This document shows positions 1 to 10,300 of a DNA stretch of 18,924 nucleotides, piece after piece; positions within the stretch are counted from its first letter, which is position 1, and every line of letters begins with the position of its first letter. The stretch comes from Hyphochytrium catenoides (Eukaryota > Sar > Hyphochytriomycetes > Hyphochytriales > Hyphochytriaceae): the NCBI GenBank assembly GCA_900088475.1, contig FLMG01002930.1, forward strand, positions 1 through 18,924, given 5' to 3'. Made by a program: the position numbers and the translations under genes. A model generated the notes under the pieces. It was given only the letters and a program-made list of their open reading frames with translations, was not told where the DNA came from and did not search any database.

Positions 1-1286
1 ATTGACGACGACATCTTTATCTCAAATCTCAACTGAGAGCAACTTTCCAAGTCTCTTAAGCTCGATCTCTCAAGCTAATACAAAGCCCCGTAAGCACTTA
101 GAGAGCTTCTATTTCCGCGATAAATCTCTGCAGATCTACCTTCAAAAGCTCTTTTCAGATTCTCTTCCGAAGCTTTTACGATGACACCAAGCAAAACTCC
201 GTTTTTGCCAAAACTTTTATAAATAACATTCTCTCGCCCTCACACACACAAACCACGCTCTGCGAAAACCGGATAATTCACAATTTTCCTGTAAATATTG
301 TCAGTAATTGAGGTTAAAACTGTCCTTATTCACACTTTGATGTCAAGAAAGGCTGTGAATTTACCAGAATCAGAATATCGACAGATGTAGTACAGTAAAA
401 CTCCAACCTGAACTCTTTTTAGCCGATTTGCCCTTGTTTTTCTGGTTATTCGTGTCTCGGTTGCAGACTCTAATCGGCCCGAAAGCGCAGCGCAGTGGCA
501 ATGGCAGCAGGACATGGATAGCCTAGACACCTCTGTGTAAGAGTCTTGGGCGCGTGGCTAAGTGGTCTCTCTATTAAGGTCTAAGTATTTGAGGCTTAGT
601 GGCTGGTGGTCGGTGGAGACGAGGATGTGGTTGAAGCACATCAATGTGCACTCAGGGGCTTCATATCACGCAGCCAGCATTGCCGCCATCACAAGATGCA
701 CCGTGGAGCAGAGATCCGAAGGCCTTCGGGTCCCGCTCTAGGTTTATGAGAGCTCTGACTGCAAAGCTCTTGCAATAATGACAGTTGAAATCGCCGACTT
801 CGCCGCCTCCTCCTCTGGTGCTCCACAGGGTGACAAATTCCCCACCAGAGGAGAACGCGGACAGCCAGGAGTCCCAGACTCTGCCCCAAGCGTTTTTGGA
901 CATTCGGAACCGTGTGACCCGACCTAGACTACGCCGCCAAAGGTAGAGCAGAGACATGGCTTAGATAGCGGGCATAAATCTTATGCGCTAGTGCTTTTTG
1001 TCCACTCTCTTTGCTCCTCATTGTCTTATTCTGCCTCCTCTCGGCATAGTTAGAGATTCTTCCGTTGGAATACTCCTTTTGCGATACTTTTCATTTCGCT
1101 CTGTGGTCGCCTGCTGCCCTCTGATTATTCTACACTGCCAACCTGTGCTGAAGAGAGAATATTGCGCCAGAGAGAGGGGACCAAGAGTCTTCGGGCAGCA
1201 AGAAGTTCCTTTCTCCCATCTTTTTATTTTTACTATTCCACCCTAACTGCTTTCCCTCTTTCCCTATTTGTCTGTGCCTGCGTTGC
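1..1286. other. 5' flank without a supportable gene
   Basis: Mixed-composition sequence, less microsatellite-rich than the rest of the window. A frame open from the left edge to a stop at 182-184 could be the last exon of an upstream gene or chance. A 49-codon frame starts at ATG 778 and stops at TAG 925; it contains a possible donor (CAGG/GTGACA at 830) and could be a 5' exon of the downstream gene, but I cannot join it in phase to the next exon. The minus-strand frame over 661-957 looks like a shadow. Promoter elements of the next gene probably lie here, but I recognise no clear core motif. Confidence 0.4.
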
Positions 1287-2403
1287 ATGGTGCCTCTTCT
1301 CTCATCCTCTTTCTCTCTCTCTCCTCTCTCTCTCCTCTCACTCTCGTCTCTCTTTCTTCTCTCCCCCTCTCGCGGCTTTCTTTCTTTCTCCTCCTCGCTT
1401 TCTATTCGGCGTATCTTTCTGGTGACCTCGACTCTCGAAAGCACTGTGGACCTGGAGAGAGAAGGGATACCCGGAAGATGCTCCAGTCCGCACTCGCTAA
1501 AAGGCAGCGGAGGCGGGTCGCCAGGACTTCCTTCTACTCCCTCCCCTCCCCTTCCTCCTCTTCCAATCCCCGCCCTTGCCAGAAGAAACTCTCTCCGATG
1601 GCTGGAGGACAATCTTCAAAGGCAACAAGGAGAAGAAGGAGGAGGAGGAGGAGGGTTAGCGCGTGGACTCCTTCGCCGCAAGATGTCCGGGCAATGGCAG
1701 CTACAGAGGCAGCAGGTGGGACAAGCCAAGAAACGCGGGCGGAATGAGAGCTAACGGAAAGAAGGGCATAGAGAGAACAACCTCAGGTTTTCTCTGTGCT
1801 CTTTCCTTCTCGTTTGCTATTGTTCTTCACCTACGCTAGGCAAATGTGCACTCAATATTGTCTGATATTTCCCAGTCCTCCTTATGTGCAATGCTCCTCT
1901 TGCGTGGCGGGAAGATTTACGGTTGAAGTCTCTCTCTCCCCTTGCCTTTCTATCGCTCTACATGAGTGCTGTGTGGGGGTTTGCTCTCTCTCTCCGCTTT
2001 TTCTTTAAATTCTGAGTTCACTTTTAGACGGCAAAGCATTTCCCGTCTTTTTACCTAATATCTCACAGATGCTTCATCGTTTTACCTCTTCTCCCGATAT
2101 TGTGCTTGATGTTTCTCGCTTGCACGCCGCTAGAGTTACCAGTTTGGACTAGAAGGAGTGGTGCCCAGTCCTTTGGCAGGGTCTAGCGTGGGAACAAGAG
2201 ACAATAGAACGTCCTCTCTACCTCCTCCCATGCTGAAAGAGCGAAGAGACGAAAAGGAGAGAGGCATTCGAACTCCGCCCTTCCTTCCTCAGCATTCTGC
2301 ATCCACAACCAGTTTGAGAGGAAGTCTCTCCCCTGCTTCAGAGGGTAACCAGCTCCTTGCCTTTTCTCCAGCAGCAACTCCTACGAGCATGGCCATGGGA
2401 GGA
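1287..2403 (+). other. Predicted low-complexity N-terminal exons of the ankyrin-TIR gene
   Basis: Two open stretches look coding. The first ends at 1715 (CAG/GTGGGA donor); its late part is Pro/Gly/Ser-rich, then basic, with a segment reading NSLRWLEDNLQRQQ. The second starts at 2143 after a TTACCAG acceptor and is Ser/Pro/Arg-rich (for example SSLPPPMLKERRDEKERG). Both junctions are phase 0, so they join in frame. The second exon most likely ends at 2403 (GGA/GTAGGT), which also gives phase 0 into the next exon; an alternative donor at 2432 would give the wrong phase. The start codon at 1287 lies in a CT tract that would encode a Leu/Ser run, so the real start may be later or further upstream. 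Disordered cytosolic region by composition. Confidence 0.5.
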
Positions 2404-4284
2404 GTAGGTAGACCGACCTCTCCAAAACGAGGTGGGACGCTGCTGAAAAAGCATTCGGGGCGCATTGACAATGAGCAGAGAGAGAGAGAGAGGGGAGGGA
2501 AGAGAGACTGAGTGTGTATGTACTTGAGAGAGAGAGAGAGAAAGCGCGCGAGAGAGAGAAAAGTACTGGCATAGTTCAGTCTCAGCAGAGGATATGCACC
2601 AATGGACTCACGAGAAGGGACGAGATCCGCATTTGTTATGGAGTCCGGGAAGGCCAAAAGTATAAAGGGCCAGATGGGGGAGCCAGAGGCACATAGAAAT
2701 AATGGCAGAGAAACAGACACGACTGCGGTTGGCGAATGAAGGAGATGACTCAGGTCTCACTTTTCTAATGCACCACGCGTAGGCCCAACGGACAGTGACA
2801 TTCACCCTGCGGCAGAGTGTGAAGAGTTTGTCAAGGCACTGGAACATTCTTAGCTCCCTCTTTCCTCTGTCAGCACGTTGTTCTGTTCCTCTGCTTTGTA
2901 CTAAACTGGCTGTCTTACAGGCCGCCTCTGAAAAGAGGAGCTTTCTTCTCAGTATCATCTAGGCTTGTGCTCTCCCTCCCTTTGTTTATCTCCCTTTTCT
3001 CCCTCACTCTTCGGCTCTCTCTCTCTCTCTCTTCTGTCTTCTTAGCTCACACACTTTTCCTGGACAGATGTGGCAACGGCGTCCGAAGTGGATGCGCTAC
3101 TGGTCCAGTGTCATCAACAATTCCTTCTTCTCCCGCCAGCTTCTCTCCGGCTTCCTTCTGGTCTTCTGCTGCTCCCTGTGTCTGCTCATCGGCGCCAGAT
3201 TCACGGATAAAATGTAGATCGAGTGCAATAGACATTGTCTCTCTTGATCTAGCCATCCTCTTCGTTTTGCCATCTTTCTCTTCTTCAGACTTCATAGCAT
3301 CCTTGACTCCTTCGGTCCTCTGCGTTGCTCTGTCATATCTACGACTTCCTCCATCTTCTCTTGGCCTGCACGAGCAAGCCTTACTTGTACTCACTTCCTC
3401 TCTCTCTCTCCCTTTTCTGTCTCTCTTTCATCTCGTCATGTTATATTTCAGATTTCCTCGGTCCCTCTCGTTCTGACACTCGTCGTGCTCTTTTCCTCAT
3501 CTGGCCTGCTTCAAAGGAGTCAAGACTGTGACGTGATGGTCACATACATGACCGGGGGCGCTTATTCATCCTTGGCGAACGTAATCACGGTCTTGCCAGT
3601 CATTTCTTCCTCCGCTTCTCTTTACCGAGTGGAGCAGGACCTTGTCCTAGGAACTCCTTTCCTTGATGTCTCGGAGATGATCTGCTCGCTTCAGGTTTGA
3701 AGATGAATGTTACTTAGTGACTGGCTGCTGAGTGCTCTCTCTCTCTATCTCGTCCCCTTTCTCTCTCTGGTTTGTTTTATTCTTTCGCCATATTTACTCC
3801 TCCATCTCTTGGTCATCAACGTTTGACAGTCTTGTTAGTGAGCTATCTCGTCTGCTATTTCGCCTTCTTCCCAGCCAATTTTAGCTCCAGTGCAGCTGAC
3901 ACCTCTCTCTTGTCTTGCGCTTCTCACCTGAGACGTTCTTGAAAAGTGTCTTCCTCAGCTATGCTCGACAGTGCCTTTATACGAAAGTACTTGCCGTTTG
4001 TTCCTCTTCTCCAGCCTACTGTTACATTTACCTGGCCTTTTCTGCAGATTGCCTACCTAATCGTACAGTTCCTGGTGGTGGCGTCAATGACGCTGAGAAT
4101 AGGTTTTCTTTCTTGCATCTCTGAAGCAAGATACCTAGAAACCGCATTGGTGAGTCGTACGAGAGCACCACAGAGGAAGAAGGTCACTGAGAGCAAGAAG
4201 AGAGAGATATAGGGAGTTATGGGAATAGGCGCAGGAAGACAAGATTTTGAAAATCTGGATCACGAAGGGTACATGACGAGGAAA

Positions 4285-4315
<31 letters not shown>

Positions 4316-7300
4316 AGAGAGGGGGGTATAGTGTGCCCTACATACGGTGGTGGTAGGTAAGCTGGATAGCCTTGGATACACAGGTTTATTATCCTCGTAT
4401 GCGATTCTTTGTGGAAAGGAGCTATCTCCTCCCACGATCGGACTTTTTTTTTTTCTGCCATCGTCCGCCTGCTTTCTCCAAATATTTGCTTTCTCATGCT
4501 TTTGCTTGTTGCAGTGTTTTGTCGGCGCCGTGCTCTTTGTGGTCCAATTGCTGCAGATCAGAGCGTTCGCGCGCTATCGGGCACATTCGAAGCTTCAGTT
4601 GGGGGTGAGTTGGCCTCTATGACGCTTAGGCCCTTGCCCTGGTACTCATGCGTCCATTATAGCATCACTGTCCGTTACTTTTCCTTTCTCCCTCTCTCTC
4701 TCTCTCTCCATCACATAACTTTCTCTCTATCATTCTACTTCTCTCTTGAATTTCCCTAAGCGTCGTAATTTCCCCAGCTATTCGGCGAGTATGAGCAGGG
4801 CGGAGGCTTTGGGAGCTGGCTCTTACAGCTGCGACAAAAGCTATGGAAAAGCAGCAGAAAGGAACAGATCCGGCATGCACTATTCCAGGTGAGACCTCAC
4901 AGACCTGGAGGGAGAGGCATTGACCCTGAGACAGAAAAATCCAACGGCAACAAGAAAAAGATGCGTTCTAGACGCCGCTCTTTTTCTGTCTCTTGGGGGC
5001 CCTTCTCTCACTCACCATTTTGACTTCTCTCTCTGTAACACTTGCACGTTCTATTTTTCCCGGTTCCCGCATGTCTGTGTCTCTCTTCCCCTTGCTGTTT
5101 CGCTTTTCAAGTAGGCTGCGTCCCGCGGTAACCAGGACGAAGTGGCCTTGCTCCTGTCGCAGGCGGATAAGGAGCTGGGGCTCAATTGGAAACAGGAGAT
5201 GTATCGCTCTCCTCCGCTCGTGCTGGGCATGTTCTCCTGGAGTACCAAGAATCCCCTACACATTGCAGCCTTTTTGAACCATGTCCATGCTCTCTCTCTC
5301 CTCCTAGAGGCAGGCTTCAATGTCAATGCACTGGACAAGGTGAGGAATGGCAGTTTCTAGGGAGCATCTTCACTTGCCAGGATCTTTTTCTCTTGCCAAA
5401 GTTTGTTGCCTCTCTTTTTAATCCTAGGTGCTCTCCTCCTCCTCCATCGCTCCTTCATTTCTTACTGCACTGCTACCTGTCCTGTTGCTCTACGCTCTCT
5501 GGCTGTTGCCCTATGGGCAACTATTATCCGTTGCCAAGCCCTTTGCTTCCAATGGCGTTGCAGAGTCGCATTTCTCTTTCTCATCCTCCCGATGCTGTTT
5601 TGCTCATTTCTTGTCTCTCTCTCCCCTCCTTATTCTTTTGACGAATTCTTTCGATGCTTCCTAGGTCTCCAAAGCTCGCATAACTGCTGCGGAGTTCTTT
5701 AAAGTCCTGCAGTTCTTATGGCCAACGCAAGAAGACCTGCACTCTCTTTCACTCCTTTCCCTCTTCGCTGTTGAGCAGATTTCTCCCCTCCATTGCGCTG
5801 TCATGTCTGGGAACGTGGAGGTGGGATGTTAGGCACGGCGTCTGTCTCCACCTCTTCTCAAGCTTGTCAAGCTCTTTCTCGCCTCTTCTCGAAACCTCAA
5901 CAGATAGCTCTTCTCCTTCGCGCTTTGTCTAACACATATCGCTTCTTCCCTTTGGCTCTTTGCTCTGTAGGCCGTAAAGCTCATCCTGAGCTATGGAGCC
6001 GACATCGACATTATCTCCCGCTCGTCTTGGTTCTCTTCCAGAAGAGGACTGCCACCCACTTTTGCATGCGACAGTCTGCAGGTCTCTCCTCTTTCTATAC
6101 TACTGCTTTCGTTGGTCTATGTAAAGCAGAGAGAGTCTATGACAGAGGCCCCCTCAGCTTTCCCTGTCACTGCGCCTATTCTGGTCTGATATCGTTCACC
6201 TCTTTATTGGTTAAGTTCTATTTGATATCTTCGCTGGTAGTATAGGATCTCCTGCCCAACCCCGACTGAACAGCCTGCCTCTTTCTCTCTTTACTCTTTC
6301 TCACTCTCTCGCCCTCTTTCTTTCTCTCTGATTGGACCACTCAGATTATGAAAGTTCTGCTTCGTCATGGCGCCAACTATTTATATGTGGATCCTGAAGG
6401 AGGCTCCACCGTCTTGAAGAGGAATATGAAGAGAGAAAACCGAGGCCTGTCTCTACTTTTGCTTGAATGGGGTGCAGACTTTGCCCTCACTCCCCTCCAT
6501 TCGGCTGCCGCCGGTACGATAGGCTTTAGATAGACGCCCCTTGAGCCCTTTCATTCCCTTTGCTTCAATACTATATGTCCACTCTTCTCTCCACATCCAT
6601 GTCAACCCTATGCATGAGTCTTCGATAAGCTCTTTCTTTCTGCTCCTCCGAGTAGGTGGTCCCTCAGTATCTTCCCTCATCTCTCAGGCCCATGCAAATA
6701 TATGGTAGTCTTCTCTCTTTATTGATCGCTCCTTTTCTCTCACTCTGCGACCCGCTCCCCTTCACGCATGCCCCTATCTCAACTCTTTCCTCGCCGGCTC
6801 GTCCTCGTCCTGAGTAGCGGGCCGTCTCTCTGAAGTTGAGAACTTGATATCCATCGGAACGGATGTCGATACACTTGGAGAGGTTCACCCAGGCCTGAAC
6901 CTTAGGACCCCGCTGCACTGGTGAGGGCATAAAAGACAACGAGAAGGAAAGGACTGATAAAGGCTAGGGGAGGGTCTTAGTACTCAACCGGCCAAGACTG
7001 TGGGGGATAGAACAGGAAGAGTAGGAGGTGTTCTTTCTTACTGTAGGGCTTGCCGCGCCTGCCCACTGACACCCACACCTCACACGAATGAACCCTTGCA
7101 GGGCGGCTGTGATGGGCAAAAAGGAGTGCGCGGCAGCTCTTATCCAGGCAGGAGCCAAGCTTGATGCCCTCGATGCGCATAATCGTACTCCTCTGCATTG
7201 GTGAGTCAGGACTCCTAGTGGGCATAAGGACTGATGCTTCATTACTTGCTACCCTTTCTCACTATGTCTCCCTACTTTCCAGCGTCTGTCTGCCGTGTCA

Positions 7301-10300
7301 AGACTGTTGCAGCATCTGCTGCCTGACTCTATGGCCGTAGCGGCTCTGCCAGTCTTTGGTTCCACTCACTGCTCCATTCTGTTACAGCCAGTGGCTCTTC
7401 GTGTAGGCTTTTAGCCAGATCTCTAGCTTCTACCCATTCTTCGTAGCTGTGCCGCGTACTGTCTGCTTACCTTGAGAAGAAATCTGTGTATGCTCATTTG
7501 GGCCTCACTGTCATCTGTTTTCTGTCGATACGCCTTATCGCTAGGGCCGCTCGTAACAATCATGTCGAGACTGTGGAGCTGCTCCTCGAGCACAAGTCCA
7601 ACCCTAACATAAGTGACACGTTCGGGATGACGCCTCTTCTCCTTGCTGCTCATAATGAAGGTGCGTATGGAAAAGTGATGTAGGTGGGAATATGCCCTTA
7701 GGAAAAGGGCTAATGCTGGAGAGCAATCCGTGCTTCGAGGCTTAAGAGAGAGTGTTCTCTTGTTGCTGTTGAACATCTTTTGGGTCCACCTGCTTCCATA
7801 CTACTGCTTTAGATTTTGGGTAGGAAATCTTCTTGGGCGAGGGCGAGAGCGTGCAGCATAGGTTCTCTTTTAGTTGCTGGGTGTATCGGCGTAGATACTT
7901 GCGTCTAAAGCAGATCTCCCCGTATATCCTGCTCTGCTCTACTTAGGCATATCGTTTGAGCTGATTGCTGCGATGATAGAGCAAGGAGCGGACGTCAATT
8001 TCTCTCTTCCCAACGGAGACACAGCTCTTCACATCGCACTCAAGAGAGAAAACAGGGAGACGGCCAAGAGCTTGGTAAAGTGTGGAGCCAGCATGCTGGT
8101 TACCAATGGAGAAGGGAAGAGGGCTGTTGATTGCACTACCTCTACGCAGCTTCAGGTATCGAAAAGATGCGACGGCTCTCTGTTCCCTGACATGTGGCTC
8201 TCCTTGAGCCTTACGTTTGCACTTTCTCCTCTTCGTAAGTCGTCTCTTCTCTTTCAGGACAACCATTGACGGCTCCATTTTCCTCTTCTGCTCCCTCTCT
8301 TCTTGGTCCCCACTTGGCTGCTCCTCTGGCCTCCGCTCGCCCCGTAGTTTGAAGTAAAGCGCGAGGCATCTCATAGAGATGTTATGATCAGGTGATGCCT
8401 CTTCCCAGTCTCGCACTCCTCTCGGTCTCTTACAACGTCGGAATGGTCCCTCTTTCTCATTAGCCTATCCGTGCAGTAGCAGCAGCTCAAAGTACCCCTT
8501 GCGTTCGCCTTTCCCTCGTACTATTGCTGCGCTATCCTCTTGGCGCTCTCCGTACCAAATCTTCCTGTTCCCCCAGAGCTATGTCTTCACTTTCTTTTAA
8601 TGATCTGTGCCCGCTAAGACTTCCTCGCTCCTGCCTGCCATTCCTGTCATATCACTCCTGCGTAGTACTGAGACTCATTCCTGCACATTCTTCAAACCCC
8701 AACTACCCCATCCTTTCTCTCTCTCTCTCTCTCTTCCTGCCTCTCTCCTTCTCTCTCTCTTTCTCTCCGTATCGCTCAATTTCTCTCCTGCTCCCTTACT
8801 CAATCGAATCCCCTTGTTCGCAGCTATACCCACTCTCACACTGAGATAGCTACGAAGTTGCGGAAGGCTCTTGAGTCATACAATATAACCACCTGGATGG
8901 ACCTCATGGACCCCTCGGGGATAGGAGGTGGAGCTGTGTGGCGCGAGGAGATAGCACGAGGGATAAAGATGGCGGCAGTCGTTCTCTCCATCATCAGTGA
9001 GGATTATCCCTTCAGCGATTGGTAAGCTAAGAAGAGAGATGTCCAGCGGTCGTGGCTGCGGTCGTTTTGCGTCGAATTTTCCTTTGATGACCTCAAACGT
9101 CTCCTTCCCTATCATCAGCCTTTCTTTCTTTAGACAAAAGTTGAGCTTTGGCTATTTTGTATGGCGAATGTCTTTCGCTTCGAGACTGTCTTTTGGGCTC
9201 AGACGTACCTTCTTAACTGCGTTCCGTTACAGCTGAATGCTGCCTCTTTGTTTCCATTGCATCTTTTCCATTGTCCCTCCCTTCGTCAAAATGCTTCGTT
9301 CCTCTCTCAGACATAGAGTATCGATATCTTTTTCTTCTGATTTTAAGCTTGAAAGTTGTCAAGAAACTCTCCATAACCATTCTTCCTCACTGCATTCTGG
9401 CTCGATTTCCATACAAAAGGTGCATGAAAGAACTAGCTTTCGCCCGTCATCATGGCACCGCGATTGTGGCTGTATCTTGTGAGGATTTTGGGATGACAGA
9501 GGAGCTTCAGGTGAGGTGACGAAGGCATATATGCGGTCCTTCCCTTGCGTGCCCATCTGCCCCCTTTTCAGTTTCTCCGGATTCTCCTTCTTCCTAAACA
9601 CCTTGGTCAGTTGTCTCTTTCGATCTTCTAATGCCTCTTTCTGCTTTAGACATATCTCACGGGAGCCAGTATCTTTCCTATGGAGGACTGTATATTGAAG
9701 AGAGAGACGGACAGTGCTGGCAAGAGGGTGACCTATCAGTACGATGGCCCTCAATTTGAGATGACAGTCTTGAGAATAGTCGAAAGCCTCAAGATCGAGA
9801 TCCTTAGAAAAGAGAAGGAGGCGGGTCTACGCCGAGGACAATGGAAGAGGATCGCTGAGGCAAGCATGATGGTAAGACAGCTCGGTTCAGTGTGTGAAAA
9901 GGAGCAAAAAAAGAGAGAGAGAAGAGAGAGAAAGAGTGAGAGAGAGCATTGAAAGAGCTTACCCGGTACACACAGTACAGTGAGGACAAAACAATAGACC
10001 CAATCACGGCGGCCAAGGGGAAGGGCGAGAGCACGACTTGCTTGGTCTCTGTCTCCCCTTTTCTTTACCATCTCGTCTGACTCTGCCGTCATTTACTCTT
10101 GTGCTGCATCTCTCCTTTGACTTCTGTTTCCCCTTTGTCCTATCTCGTGGCAGAACCTCGCAATGGAAGAGCCTTTCTTCGTCCTAGTGCACTCGGACGT
10201 CAACGAGCCCTTCCTACTAAAGCTCTACGACGCGTTAGTGGGTGCCAATATTCCCATAGTAATGCAGGAATACTCGGGTCTCAACGAAGAGGTCCCTTTG

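Noticed and set aside
540-620. tRNA-like stretch (GTGGCTAAGTGGTCT)
   Set aside because: It resembles a D-arm of a Ser/Leu tRNA, but no T-arm GGTTCGAATCC-type sequence or closing acceptor stem follows.
661-957. 98-codon minus-strand frame, Trp/Arg-rich
   Set aside because: No recognisable domain, no splice-consistent neighbours on that strand, and it overlaps an equally plausible + strand frame at 778-927.
2602-2739. Short + strand frame MDSREGTRSAF... inside a predicted intron
   Set aside because: It looks moderately coding and follows an acceptor-like CAGCAG, but it needs an incoming phase 2 that no upstream donor supplies, so I left it out of the gene model.
3946-4047. 5' extension of exon 4048-4149 (FVPLLQPTVTFTWPFLQ)
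   Set aside because: The frame is open, but the TTTTCTGCAG acceptor at 4047 is strong and gives the correct phase with exon 3452-3694.
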